Origin: JBKECP01 sp047974765
GTDB taxonomy: Bacteria > Pseudomonadota > Gammaproteobacteria > Pseudomonadales > Halieaceae
DNA length: 64,000 nucleotides
Reading direction: 5' to 3'
Assembly: GCA_047974765.1 (NCBI GenBank)
Contig: JBKECP010000036.1
Location: forward strand, 42,225 to 106,224
The notes below the pieces were generated by a model. That model saw only the letters and a list, made by a program, of their open reading frames with translations. It ran no database searches and was not told the origin of the DNA. The number at the start of each line of letters is the position of its first letter. The first letter of the stretch is position 1. Both the position numbers and the translations under genes were made by a program. Below are positions 9,299 through 17,970 of the stretch, piece by piece.

Positions 9299-10174
9299 GG
9301 GCCGTGGTTTATGGGCAGCCAGCAGTGGTCCATAGCCGCTGCGATAGTTGGGATAAAGCAGACTGTAACCACTGGCCAGCAAACGCTGATTGCTACAGCG
9401 CTTGTGACTAATGCTGCTGTTATTGGGCAGCGCCACAGGTTCGACCGATAGCTGCCGGGCCAACCAGGATTCCACCTCATACTGCGAGGCAGGGTGAGAA
9501 TCAACCACATTATAGACGGCCTCCACGGACTCTCCCTCCAGGGCAACCGTGATCAAATACGCCATGAAACCTGCCACATCATCCCGGTGGATGCGATTAC
9601 TGTAGCGCAGCGGTTCGGACGCACAGACTTCACCACGCATAATACGTGATAACAGACGACCACCGGCACCACCATAAATACCGCCACAGCGCAGCACACT
9701 GGCAGTAAGCCCCGAGCTCAATAGCAGGCGTTCAGCCTCAATAATAGCCAGGGCGGTCGGATCGGTGGTGGCCAATGGGCTGCCTTCATCCACCAGATTG
9801 CCATTTGCTTCGGCATAAACACGGCTACTGGATACCATCAGACTCAGCCTGGGCCGATGCTTACCCAGGCCCGTGAGTAGATGCTGCATCGCCCGGGTAA
9901 AACCAGCCTGATAGGCGCTGTAACCGCGACCAACCGGCTTGAAAGTTGCAATTACAATCGTCGGAGCGAGACGCGCCAGTACAGCTAACGACGCAGGCTG
10001 TGTATAGTCCACCGCAACAGCGTGCAAATCTTCAGGCAAGAGGGCAATATTTCGTCGCAAGCCGATGAAAGGTATTGTCGAAGGCAACTGGGCCGCCAGT
10101 CGCAGACCAAGATCACCACAGCCCACCACAGCCACAGAAGGTGAACACATATGCTGTTCACGACCTGGACTCAT
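9287..10174 (-). CDS. SDR-type NAD(P)-dependent epimerase-like protein
   Basis: The 295 residues form an extended short-chain-dehydrogenase fold. The N-terminal nucleotide loop is VAVVGCGDLGLRLA (about 14-27). SSSRVYAEANGNLVDEGSP near residue 115 is the active-site Ser plus Tyr-like region of UDP-sugar epimerase relatives. The canonical YxxxK is not clear, which resembles YeeZ-type proteins of unknown substrate. NRIHRDDVAGFMAYLI near 195 matches the conserved downstream motif. It is convergent with ridA and divergent from recG. The start could also be the ATG eight codons later (10150). Substrate and pathway are unknown. Confidence 0.8.
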   Translation of the reverse strand: MSPGREQHMCSPSVAVVGCGDLGLRLAAQLPSTIPFIGLRRNIALLPEDLHAVAVDYTQPASLAVLARLAPTIVIATFKPVGRGYSAYQAGFTRAMQHLLTGLGKHRPRLSLMVSSSRVYAEANGNLVDEGSPLATTDPTALAIIEAERLLLSSGLTASVLRCGGIYGGAGGRLLSRIMRGEVCASEPLRYSNRIHRDDVAGFMAYLITVALEGESVEAVYNVVDSHPASQYEVESWLARQLSVEPVALPNNSSISHKRCSNQRLLASGYSLLYPNYRSGYGPLLAAHKPRPLNH

Positions 10175-10316
10175 AAACCGTTACACTCCATACAATGAAT
10201 AGCGCATCAACAACACATAAGCCCTACTGTTATCAACGGACTTTTGCCTGGCGAATAAACCGGATGAGTATAACAACCTTCTATACATACACCAATTGCA
10301 GCAAAAAGGCTGCAAT

Positions 10317-12371
10317 ATGAACATTGTACTGCCCGATCAGAACATACAAAGTCTGCACGGCGTTGGCCCCAGGTTGGCCGACAAACTACAAAACTACGGT
10401 ATACAACGGGTGGAAGACCTGCTCTTTCATCTGCCTCTGCGCTACCAGGATCGGACCCGAATCACCCCCATCGGCGCCCTGCAACCCAACATAGAGGCGG
10501 TGATCGAAGGCGAAGTGCAGGTGGCCGATGTCCTCTTTGGTCGCCGCCGCAGCCTGGCAGTGCGTTTACAGGATGACAGCGGCAGTTTGACTCTGCGCTT
10601 CTTTCACTTCAGCGCAGCTCAAAAAAACCGCCTGCAAGCAGGTATGCGCTTACGCTGTTTTGGCAACATCCGACGTGGTGCTCACGGCCTGGAGATGTAT
10701 CACCCGGAGTACCGCGAGTGCGAGGGCAACAATGAGCCTGTTGATGACAGCCTGACACCCATCTACCCCACAACCAACGGTATCAGCCAGAGCCAGTGGC
10801 GCAAGCTGTGCCAGCAGGCACTGGTTCTGCTGGCACAGCTTGCGCCATCAGATCTGTTGCCCGCCGAACACAACCACGGCTACAGTCTGATGGCAGCTCT
10901 GCAATACCTGCATGCACCGCCACCAGATGCACCGGTGGCACAGTTACTGGCAGGTCGTCATCCAGCCCAGTTGCGACTGGCGCTGGAAGAGCTGGTTGCT
11001 CACCATCTGGCCCTGCTGCGGCTGCGCCAACAGCAACAAAGTGTACATGCCCCAACCCTGCCGCCGCAGACGCAGGCCCATCAACAATTACTGGCTGCCC
11101 TGCCCTTCAGCCCAACCACCGCCCAACAACGGGTAATGACTGAAATTGCCAATGATCTGGCCACAGCGATACCCATGCTGCGTCTGTTACAGGGTGATGT
11201 TGGTTCTGGAAAAACCCTGGTCGCTGCCGCTGCCGCCTTACAGGCACTGAGCAACGGCTATCAAGTGGCAGTAATGGCTCCCACTGAAATATTGGCCGAA
11301 CAACACCGACAGAATCTCAACAGCTGGCTGGCACCACTGGCTATCGAGCCGACTTTGCTGACCGGCCGCAGTAAGGGCAAGGCCCGCCAACAACTGCTGG
11401 CTGCGTTGGTTGCTGGTGATATCCGGCTGCTGATCGGTACTCATGCTCTGTTCCAGCCAGATGTACACTTTCAACGCCTGGGCCTGGTGATTGTTGATGA
11501 ACAACATCGCTTCGGCGTACACCAGCGACTATCGCTGACTGAAAAAGCCGACAGCATCAGCGGTCGACCTCACCAGCTGATCATGACGGCTACCCCCATT
11601 CCACGCACCCTGTCGATGGTCGCCTATGCCGATCTTGATTGTTCAGTGATCGACGAACTGCCACCCGGACGACAGGCTATCGGCACGGTGCTGATCGACG
11701 CTGCCAGGCGTTCACAGGTAGTGGAGCGTATCGCCCACGCCTGCCGCGAGGGACGCCAGGCTTACTGGGTCTGTACGCTGGTGGAAGAAAGTGACGTATT
11801 GCAGGCCCAGGCTGCTGAATCCACTGCCGAAGCGTTGACTGTAGAACTACCAGGGTTACGCATCGGTCTTATTCATGGTCGGCTGTCAGCCAAGGAAAAG
11901 GAGGCTGTTATGGCGCGTTTCAAGGCTGGTGAGTTATCCCTGCTGGTAGCCACAACAGTAATCGAGGTGGGTGTAGATGTGCCCAATGCCAGCCTGATGG
12001 TTATCGAAAATCCCGAACGTCTGGGCCTGGCGCAGCTGCACCAGCTACGTGGCCGGGTGGGCCGGGGTGACATTGCCAGTCACTGTGTACTACTCTATCA
12101 GCCCCCTCTGTCCCAACAGGGCCGACAACGCCTGCAAGCCATGCGCGAAAGCAACGATGGTTTTTATATCGCCGAACAGGATCTGCAATTGCGTGGTCCC
12201 GGCGAAGTATTGGGTACTCGTCAAACCGGCGATATGCAGTTTCGCATTGCCGATCTGGCTATCCACCAGGATCTGCTTGAACAAGCGCATCAGGTACAGC
12301 CAGACACTGCCAATACCGAGGCTCTGATCCGCCGCTGGACCGGTGAAAAACAACGCTTTGCCAGTGTTTAG
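10317..12371 (+). CDS. recG: ATP-dependent DNA helicase RecG
   Basis: RecG remodels stalled replication forks and Holliday junctions. The 684 residues include the N-terminal wedge/OB domain (about 50-145, with LPLRYQDRTRITPIG), Walker A LLQGDVGSGKTLVAAAA (about 291-307), the DEQH box (VIVDEQHRFG, about 390), MTATPIPRTL (about 422), and motifs V and VI in the second helicase lobe (TTVIEVGVDVPNA, QLHQLRGRVGRG). The C-terminal wedge-linked tail has GPGEVLGTRQTG. The open frame reaches a TTG at 10296, but the ATG at 10317 gives the normal MNIVLPDQ-type start. Confidence 0.97.
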   Translation: MNIVLPDQNIQSLHGVGPRLADKLQNYGIQRVEDLLFHLPLRYQDRTRITPIGALQPNIEAVIEGEVQVADVLFGRRRSLAVRLQDDSGSLTLRFFHFSAAQKNRLQAGMRLRCFGNIRRGAHGLEMYHPEYRECEGNNEPVDDSLTPIYPTTNGISQSQWRKLCQQALVLLAQLAPSDLLPAEHNHGYSLMAALQYLHAPPPDAPVAQLLAGRHPAQLRLALEELVAHHLALLRLRQQQQSVHAPTLPPQTQAHQQLLAALPFSPTTAQQRVMTEIANDLATAIPMLRLLQGDVGSGKTLVAAAAALQALSNGYQVAVMAPTEILAEQHRQNLNSWLAPLAIEPTLLTGRSKGKARQQLLAALVAGDIRLLIGTHALFQPDVHFQRLGLVIVDEQHRFGVHQRLSLTEKADSISGRPHQLIMTATPIPRTLSMVAYADLDCSVIDELPPGRQAIGTVLIDAARRSQVVERIAHACREGRQAYWVCTLVEESDVLQAQAAESTAEALTVELPGLRIGLIHGRLSAKEKEAVMARFKAGELSLLVATTVIEVGVDVPNASLMVIENPERLGLAQLHQLRGRVGRGDIASHCVLLYQPPLSQQGRQRLQAMRESNDGFYIAEQDLQLRGPGEVLGTRQTGDMQFRIADLAIHQDLLEQAHQVQPDTANTEALIRRWTGEKQRFASV

Positions 12372-12486
12372 CCATTATTGCGTGGCAGCAGTGGCAATGC
12401 CGTTCAAAATACGCTCTATTCAACTACTGTTGTCGGCACCACTTGCACTGATCGGCTCCATGCTCCATGCTCGCCCTGCATTTCAA

Positions 12487-13122
12487 ATGAGCAAATACAT
12501 GCCAGGGTTGTTATTCCGGCCTCACACCGAACCCAACTGGCGGCCAGCCAACCAGTTCTCCACCTGTGAACTCGATCCGCAGCAACGGATCTGGCTGCTC
12601 GATGATGGTTCACTGACGGGCCGTTTGATCAGTAGCAATAGTGGTCACTTCAGTGTAGAGCGCCTGCATCAGAGTTGGAGCCGTGCCCACCTGTCAGAGC
12701 AGACTGTATTGGCCATCCGGCAACGACAGCGTGTATTGGTGCGCGAAGTGGTGCTGAAAATTAACGACACCCCGGTTGTTTTCGCTCGCAGCCTGTTTCC
12801 TGTTGGTAGCCTCAGCGGCCGTCTGCGCCACCTGCGCCATCTGCGCAACCGCTCTCTTGGATCTATTCTGTTTCGTTTTCCTCAAATGCAGCGCAGCCCC
12901 TTTGAAATAGCCCGTATAGCAGGTAACAGTGCCTATTTACCTGCTTTTTTACAGCAGTCCAGCCCTGCCTGGGGACGACGTTCCTGTTTTACAATTGACG
13001 GCAGGCGCTTATTGGTCAGCGAAGTTTTTTTGCAGAATTTCAAGCCCTGGCAGGCAGTACTGCCACTACACCGCAGTCAGCGAGGCAAGGTTAACGCTGC
13101 AATCCTGCAAGCAAAACAGTAA
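12487..13122 (+). CDS. ubiC: chorismate lyase (start uncertain)
   Basis: UbiC cleaves chorismate to 4-hydroxybenzoate and pyruvate, the first committed step of ubiquinone synthesis. The product feeds UbiA, encoded next. Family features are RVLVREVVLKINDTPVVFAR near the middle (Arg of the active site), SLFPVGSLSG, LGSILF, and WGRRSCFTIDGRRLLVSEVF near the end. The open frame begins at 12343 inside recG, and residues before 12487 are a hydrophobic stretch that cytoplasmic UbiC proteins lack. I chose the ATG at 12487 (211 residues); the ATGs at 12397 and 12499 are alternatives, and none has a clear ribosome site. Confidence 0.85.
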   Translation: MSKYMPGLLFRPHTEPNWRPANQFSTCELDPQQRIWLLDDGSLTGRLISSNSGHFSVERLHQSWSRAHLSEQTVLAIRQRQRVLVREVVLKINDTPVVFARSLFPVGSLSGRLRHLRHLRNRSLGSILFRFPQMQRSPFEIARIAGNSAYLPAFLQQSSPAWGRRSCFTIDGRRLLVSEVFLQNFKPWQAVLPLHRSQRGKVNAAILQAKQ

Positions 13123-13164
13123 GCTTGTCGCCTGTTTGCAAAAAAGTACGATACTGACAAAAGA

Positions 13165-14037
13165 ATGACACGCAGCAAATTTCAGGCTCTGCTCAAACTG
13201 ATCCGCTGGGACAAACCTGTCGGGACGTTGTTATTGCTGTGGCCAACCCTATGGGCACTGTGGATTGCCGCCAGTGGTCTACCCAATGCCAGGCTGTTAT
13301 TTATCTTTATTGCCGGTACCTTTTTGACCCGCTCAGCAGGCTGCATCGCCAATGATCTGGCTGATCGCAATTTTGACGGCAGTGTTGAGCGCACCAGGGA
13401 ACGCCCCCTGGTCACCGGTGAAATTAGCGTCCGCGAAGCCGTCACTTTCGCCTTGTTATTGTGTTTTGCCGCCTTTGTGCTGGTATTGTTTACCAATACC
13501 CTGACCATTGAGCTGTCGTTGATTGCCGTCACACTGGCAATCAGTTATCCCCTGATGAAGCGCATTACACACTGGCCACAGGCCGTTCTGGGCGTGGCTT
13601 TTTCCTGGGGTATACCCATGGCCTTTGCCGCCCAAAGTGGCCATTTACCTGCGGGTTTATGGTGGCTGTTTATTGCCAACCTGAGCTGGACAGTGGCCTA
13701 CGACACCCAGTATGCAATGGTCGACCGGGAAGATGATTTGCGAATAGGCATCAAATCAACCGCTGTTTTATTTGGCGCTGCCGACCGCACAATGATTGCC
13801 CTCTTTCAGATACTGAGTCTGGCCTGCCTGCTGGCGGCCGGACAATATTTTGCACTTGGCCCCTGGTACTGGGCGTCACTGGCAGTGGTCTGTACTTTGT
13901 TTATCTATCATCAGCGACTGATTTACAAACGTGAACGTATGCTCTGCTTTCGCGCTTTTTTACACAATAACTGGGTGGGTGCCACAGTGTTGGCAGGTAT
14001 TGTATTGCACTATTGCACGCATACTGTCAGCAGCTGA
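13165..14037 (+). CDS. ubiA: 4-hydroxybenzoate polyprenyltransferase
   Basis: UbiA attaches the polyprenyl tail to 4-hydroxybenzoate in the inner membrane. The 290 residues show the family start LIRWDKPVGTLLLLWPTLWA and the first Asp-rich prenyl-diphosphate motif NDLADRNFDG (about 65-74). The second motif is DTQYAMVDREDDLRIGIKS near residue 180, and about eight to nine hydrophobic segments are present. It lies 42 bases after ubiC on the same strand, so the two early ubiquinone steps form one unit. The later ubiUVT genes of this window act in the oxygen-independent branch of the same pathway. Confidence 0.96.
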   Translation: MTRSKFQALLKLIRWDKPVGTLLLLWPTLWALWIAASGLPNARLLFIFIAGTFLTRSAGCIANDLADRNFDGSVERTRERPLVTGEISVREAVTFALLLCFAAFVLVLFTNTLTIELSLIAVTLAISYPLMKRITHWPQAVLGVAFSWGIPMAFAAQSGHLPAGLWWLFIANLSWTVAYDTQYAMVDREDDLRIGIKSTAVLFGAADRTMIALFQILSLACLLAAGQYFALGPWYWASLAVVCTLFIYHQRLIYKRERMLCFRAFLHNNWVGATVLAGIVLHYCTHTVSS

Positions 14038-14266
14038 GCCCGGCTGGCTATTGCGGTGGAGAATTTCAATCAGCGTGAAGCACAACAAATCGGCCACTAT
14101 CGCCATAATTGTGAACAGATGCTGCCCTTTCGCCAGCCTGTCACAAACTTCGAAATAGTCAAAAATAAATAAAGACTTCTATAAGGCCGCCACAAAGTAC
14201 CTATCAAAACCCCTATCAAGGGTGGCTTCCACCATAATTGGCAGGATAATCAAACATAATTTTACT
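14038..14266. other. intergenic stretch with a 45-codon open frame after ubiA
   Basis: Directly after the ubiA stop the same frame stays open for 45 codons to a TAA at 14170-14172. The peptide (VENFNQREAQQIGHYRHNCE in its middle, first possible start GTG at 14056) has a protein-like composition but no family I recognise. It may be the relic of a lost gene. A TA-rich stretch follows up to the structured repeat. Confidence 0.35.
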
Positions 14267-14425
14267 ATTAACCTGGCCATCAAATAGATGAATCCTTCAC
14301 TATTTGATTGTCGCCCGCTCAAATCGGCAGAATTTGCGAAACCCCTTGATTTTAGCGGGTTCGTACTGGCCAATAGCCAGCGGCGGTGCATCCATGCACA
14401 GCAAATTAACCCGGCTAAATGCTTA
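14267..14425 (+). repeat. structured repeat, copy C (uninterrupted)
   Basis: About 160 bases that align with 16912-17075 and 28318-28480. It folds into four stems: 279-287 with 300-308 (ATCAAATAG / CTATTTGAT), 314-319 with 354-359 (CCCGCT / AGCGGG), 366-370 with 376-380, and 386-391 with 394-399 (all plus 14000). The loop between the second pair (AATTTGCGAAA, then CCTTGATTTT) is the best conserved part in all copies. Unlike the other two copies, no IS1111-type remnant follows; the flank continues CCGGATTAATTTAC. Confidence 0.75.
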
Positions 14426-14512
14426 CCGGATTAATTTACAACTTTTGACAAGATCAATAAATGCGATACTGTGTTTATCACCAAACTGATGACAACAACA
14501 ATATAAATTGTA

Positions 14513-15328
14513 ATGAGACAACTGCGTATGTGGCATTTACAAGCCGGGAAAAAAGCCATCGTTATAGTGCAGATACTATTCTACCTGTTTTTCTGGAATG
14601 CCACTTCGAGCCAGGCTTCAAACATGATCAATACGGCGGAGCAGGTCAGCCAGTCATTGCTTGCTGTAGGCACCGTAAAACCCAACCTGCGGCACCAAAA
14701 AAAGCTCGAAGCATCCCGCTTTCTCGGTACAGGTTTTGCTATTGCCGACGGAAAACAGGTAGTGACCAGTTTGCACGTTGTTAAACAGGATTTTGCCAAA
14801 GGAGAACGCCTGGCAGTCATTCTCGGAAAAGGCCGACAATTACAAGTACGCAGCGCCGAAATTATACTTGAAGATTCTCTCCATGATCTGGCCGTACTGA
14901 AAATCACAGGCGAGGCCATACCCACATTATCGCTGGCCGGATCAGATCTTGAACCAGTGGGCACAGGTGTCGGTTTGAGTGGTTTTCCATTGGGTATTAA
15001 TGTGGGTTTTTATCCGGTGACTCATCGCGGCATGATCGCCTCTGTTGCTCCATTGGCCAGCCCTATGAGCAGTGGTGAAAAAATGTCAGCCATGTACATG
15101 CGCGCACTGCGTGATGGCTTTTTGGTTTATCAACTCGATGCAACCGTTCTTCCCGGCCACAGCGGAAGCCCTGTATATAGCCCTGATTCAGGCAGAGTAC
15201 TTGGTGTAGTAATGGGACACCTCACTCTGGATATGCCCAATGGTAAAAACCTGCGGCGCCCATCGGGCATCAGTTATATCATCCCCATCAGGTATCTGCA
15301 TGATTTGCTGGCCAGCATCAATCAATAA
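14513..15328 (+). CDS. secreted trypsin-like serine protease
   Basis: The 271 residues begin with a basic, hydrophobic signal segment (about residues 10-36, VIVQILFYLFFWNATSSQAS), so export is likely. A trypsin-fold domain follows with the complete triad: His in VVTSLHVV (about 84), Asp in SLHDLAVLKI (about 120) and Ser in GHSGSPVYSPD (about 222). The usual GNSGGP is GHSGSP here. There is no PDZ domain, unlike DegP or DegS. An alternative start is the ATG at 14531. It stands alone between structured repeat C and the SMR pump gene, in a pocket of accessory genes. Its substrate is unknown. Confidence 0.85.
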   Translation: MRQLRMWHLQAGKKAIVIVQILFYLFFWNATSSQASNMINTAEQVSQSLLAVGTVKPNLRHQKKLEASRFLGTGFAIADGKQVVTSLHVVKQDFAKGERLAVILGKGRQLQVRSAEIILEDSLHDLAVLKITGEAIPTLSLAGSDLEPVGTGVGLSGFPLGINVGFYPVTHRGMIASVAPLASPMSSGEKMSAMYMRALRDGFLVYQLDATVLPGHSGSPVYSPDSGRVLGVVMGHLTLDMPNGKNLRRPSGISYIIPIRYLHDLLASINQ

Positions 15329-15401
15329 AACATGCCATTAAACCTCAAACTTCACCATTGAATTTATCCATGATCTGAATAAATTATTTGTATCACCCTG
15401 A

Positions 15402-15734
15402 TTAATGCCCGCTTATCTTGGATAGGAGGTTGAGAACAACAACCCCACCGACGATGAGTCCCATGCCAATAAATGCCCATAAATCAAGTCTCTGTCCATG
15501 AAACATCCAATCAATTGCTGCCACAAGTACAATACCGAGTCCGGCCCAAACGGCGTATGCAATACCTGTTGGAATAGACTTTAACGCAAGTGAAAGAAAG
15601 TAAAATGCAATACCGTAACCAATCACAACAACAATGGATGGAACTGGTTTTGTGAAGCCTTCGCTAGATTTCAGCATGGAAGTTGCAATTACTTCACCTA
15701 AGATTGCAACAGCCAGGAATAACCAGCTTTTCAT
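15402..15734 (-). CDS. QacE-like small multidrug resistance (SMR) efflux protein
   Basis: SMR proteins are four-helix proton/drug antiporters that export quaternary ammonium compounds and similar cations. The 110 residues begin MKSWLFLAVAILGEVIATS with the essential membrane Glu (Glu14 of EmrE). They continue with SSEGFTKPVPSIVVVIGYGI, SIPTGIAYAVWAGLGIV and the GQRLDLWAFIGMGLIVGGVV helix. From memory the sequence reads closer to QacE than to EmrE or SugE. I chose ATG 15734 over 15770 because all relatives start there. QacE genes are known from integron cassettes, but no integrase or attC was identified here. Confidence 0.92.
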   Translation of the reverse strand: MKSWLFLAVAILGEVIATSMLKSSEGFTKPVPSIVVVIGYGIAFYFLSLALKSIPTGIAYAVWAGLGIVLVAAIDWMFHGQRLDLWAFIGMGLIVGGVVVLNLLSKISGH

Positions 15735-15942
15735 TTTCTGTTTCCACCGTACTGTGAGCGAGGGTGACAATCATTAAAGTTGGCAAATAACCATCTTAAA
15801 TGCCAAAATCAACACATAATACATTTGAACCACTCTTAATGGATTTGTTACATCCGCTTTAAAGATAAACAATCCACCCTGTAACGCAGGGCTGTCAAAA
15901 TACAACAAAGCAGAGTATAAACAGTTTCACACCATAACTTTG

Positions 15943-16359
15943 TTAATTGCTGATACTCGCTTCACGCTCAAGCACCCAACAGCGTGAATTATGACTAAAA
16001 CCAATTTTTTCGTAATACCGATTGGCTGCTGTAGCAGCAATGAGTATAAGTTTGCATTTTGGACCGAGCTGTTCCCGGGTGATTATTTGAAGCCGTTTTC
16101 CAATACCGGTTTTTTGATGCTCCAAGCTTACAGCCAGATCTGATAGATAGCAGGTATAATAAAAATCCGTAACGCTTCTGGCAATGCCAACAAGCTCACC
16201 ATCATGCCAGGCACTCACAATAAGGTTGCTATTTGAAAGCATACCCTCCATACACTCTCTGTCTTCTATTGGCCGCCGCTCCCCTAAAGTCGAAGCTTTC
16301 AGTAACGTAACAAACTGATCTGTAGTTACCGCCTCATTGATTTTATATTTGATCTTCAT
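15943..16359 (-). CDS. GNAT family N-acetyltransferase
   Basis: The 138 residues have the GNAT fold. The core acetyl-CoA motif is SLEHQKTGIGKRLQ at about residues 81-94 (Q/RxxGxG/A type), preceded by ICYLSDLAVS-type beta strand 4 (YYTCYLSDLAVS). The late segment AATAANRYYEKIGFSHN is the usual final motif (YEKxGF). The substrate cannot be read from sequence; small GNAT enzymes of this form modify amines on antibiotics, polyamines or proteins. It lies 32 bases after the small secreted-protein gene on the same strand. A 7-bp hairpin at 16368-16391 separates the two. Confidence 0.88.
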   Translation of the reverse strand: MKIKYKINEAVTTDQFVTLLKASTLGERRPIEDRECMEGMLSNSNLIVSAWHDGELVGIARSVTDFYYTCYLSDLAVSLEHQKTGIGKRLQIITREQLGPKCKLILIAATAANRYYEKIGFSHNSRCWVLEREASISN

Positions 16360-16391
16360 AGTTTCCTTGCGCAGTTAATGGCTGCTGCGCA

Positions 16392-16874
16392 TTATTTTTT
16401 ACCAAGCCATTTTGTTACATCGCTTCCAAGCGTATTCACGCAGCGATAGAGCACCGCGCATGAGCCTTTGAATCCACCAAAAAATCCACCGCCTGAATCA
16501 CGAGTGGCAGTGTAAGCATCGACCTCTTTTCCATTTCTATATAAAGTCGCAGATATAGCAACAGATTTATGATGACCAATATATGCATTACCCGAACTCA
16601 TTGCGTTCATTATTTCGAGCTTAACTGAAGTCCCAGCCGTCTGCGTTTCGACATTTTCACCTAACGATACTTGCCACCCTGCTTTTTCCAGGTATTTTTT
16701 TGTAGATTTGGAAAAATTAGCACCAAGATTAGTGCATTCATTTTTTATTTTATCGGGGATAATAGCAGCATCATAAAATCCTGCTTTGGATGTAATAGAA
16801 ACCTCTTTATCATTTGCAACTGCACCTGTGCTTACTGCCAATATAATCATCCCTATTTTCACTGCGACTTTCAT
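16392..16874 (-). CDS. small secreted protein of unknown function
   Basis: I do not recognise a family. The 160 residues start with a clear signal peptide (KVAVKIGMIILAVSTGAVA, cut expected near residue 20). The mature part has cysteines in NECTNLG (about 46) and in SCAVLYRCVNTLG near the end, a glycine-rich GGGFFGGFKG stretch, and a pattern KVEIMNAMSSGNAYIG-like beta region that recalls lipoprotein-like envelope domains. The start is set at the ATG at 16874, three codons after the first in-frame ATG (16883). It precedes the GNAT gene and is divergent from structured repeat A. Confidence 0.7.
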   Translation of the reverse strand: MKVAVKIGMIILAVSTGAVANDKEVSITSKAGFYDAAIIPDKIKNECTNLGANFSKSTKKYLEKAGWQVSLGENVETQTAGTSVKLEIMNAMSSGNAYIGHHKSVAISATLYRNGKEVDAYTATRDSGGGFFGGFKGSCAVLYRCVNTLGSDVTKWLGKK

Positions 16875-16911
16875 ATATACCACTTCCTGTTTTTGTGTTT
16901 AAACAAACTAT

Positions 16912-17075
16912 TATTAACCTGACAATCAAATAGATGAATCCCATCACTATTTGATGGTCGTCCCTGAAAATCAGCAAAATGTGTGAAATCTCTTGATTTT
17001 CAGTGGCTCGCGCAGGCTTACAGCCTGTGGCGGCACGTTCATGTGCTGCTTATTTATTCGGCTAAAAACCTGTCG
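16912..17075 (+). repeat. structured repeat, copy A (left part, followed by IS1111-type remnant)
   Basis: It aligns with copy C (14267-14425) almost base for base at first (AACCTGACAATCAAATAG against AACCTGGCCATCAAATAG). It keeps paired stems although the bases differ: 16925-16933 with 16947-16955, and 16964-16973 with 16994-17003 (CTGAAAATCA / TGATTTTCAG where copy C has CCCGCT / AGCGGG). These compensating changes point to a conserved RNA or single-strand DNA fold. Homology ends at 17075, just before the left end of element A. Confidence 0.75.
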
Positions 17076-17818
17076 ATGAGATGGTCTCCTCACCTCCCAA
17101 ACGGCATCACAATGCGCCAGGATAGAGATGAAGAATATTCTATCGAAACGAGACGAGGAGGAAACCATGTCTAATCGTATGATAATCGGGGTAGATTTGG
17201 CAAAAACCAGCTTTGCCGTCGTCATGTTGAACATGTGTCGGTAATGATCTCAGCCGCAAAACGGTGAAACGGCAACATTTACTTCCATACCTTGCCGGTC
17301 AGGAGGTTGCCGTGGAGGCAATGGAGGCCCGCGTCGGCGCGCACCATTGGGTGCGCGGGATTTTAAGTCGCTGGATACAGCAAGTCAAAGCCAGACACGG
17401 GTTTAACACAACGATGGTCACACTGGCGAACAAGATGATCCGTATTGCCTGGGCACTCCTGGCTCGTGGTGAGCACTACTGTTGAGCTTCATCCACATCC
17501 GCAGCCAAGGCAACGGGGTGAAGCCCCGGTAAACGCAATGAGGAAAAACAAAACAGGAGCGTTTTTTCGGGGTTGCGAAGGCAACAGACAATCGATGATG
17601 ATGACATAACAGATCAAACCGGTCTGCAGAGAACCCGATTAACCCGGTGGCCCTTGAGGCCAACATGCCGGTAAGGACTGCAGGCGACGAAACTTTATCA
17701 AGGCCAGAGGGTGAAGTGGATCCTCATAAACAGGTCGGATATATGACAGCAACCTGTCCCTGACATCGACTGCGTGAGCCTTGCAAACGGGGAGGAGACC
17801 ATATACGGGTTAATAATA
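17076..17818 (+). mobile_element. IS1111-type (IS110 family) element A, internally deleted
   Basis: A short element bounded by a sub-terminal inverted repeat: ATGGTCTCCTC at 17081-17091 and GAGGAGACCAT at 17792-17802 (perfect over 11 bases, 12 of 13 over 13). Sub-terminal repeats plus a long 3' non-coding region are marks of the IS1111 group. The transposase inside (17167-17485) lacks its middle. The roughly 330 bases after it (17486-17818) are conserved with element B (28690-28900) and end in ATATACGGGTTAATAAT in both. In the IS1111 group the guide-like bridge RNA is encoded in this 3' region, so that is a candidate here. Confidence 0.75.
17167..17485 (+). pseudogene. IS1111-type transposase, internal deletion and frameshift
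   Basis: An ATG at 17167 begins MSNRMIIGVDLAKTSFAVVM, the RuvC-like DEDD start with the first catalytic Asp. A frameshift near 17240 moves the reading frame; it then reads NDLSRKTVKRQHLLPYLAG and MEARVGAHHWVRG, family segments of the N-terminal third. From there the frame jumps straight to the C-terminal end (QVKARHGFNTTMVTLANKMI, RIAWALLARGEHY). About two thirds of a normal transposase of roughly 340 residues is missing. The product cannot be active, although the DNA ends could still be moved in trans. Confidence 0.8.
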
Positions 17819-17970
17819 CGTTAGAAATATTTAATTAGCACAATCCAACTTATCCGGCACTTCTTTTTTGTTCCACAAAACTGAAGTCGTGCATGTAGTC
17901 ACATTTTTCAGCCCATATCTCTCGAAAGTCTTCAGCAAATAACGATCTGATCCGTCTCGACTTCAGTAAA
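17819..17970. other. intergenic stretch after element A
   Basis: About 150 bases downstream of the monooxygenase gene on its strand. One minus-strand frame is open for about 43 codons and reads FAEDFREIWAEKCDYMHDFS before a stop near 17865. It looks protein-like but has no start and no family I know, so it may be a relic of a gene cut by the element. Confidence 0.3.

Noticed and set aside
10296..10316. Longer RecG start at TTG 10296
   Set aside because: ATG at 10317 gives the normal start; the seven extra codons are not typical.
15771..15942. Possible integron attC site between the SMR and GNAT genes
   Set aside because: I looked for the R' GTTRRRY and R'' core pairs and could not find a convincing folded attC; no integrase is in the window.
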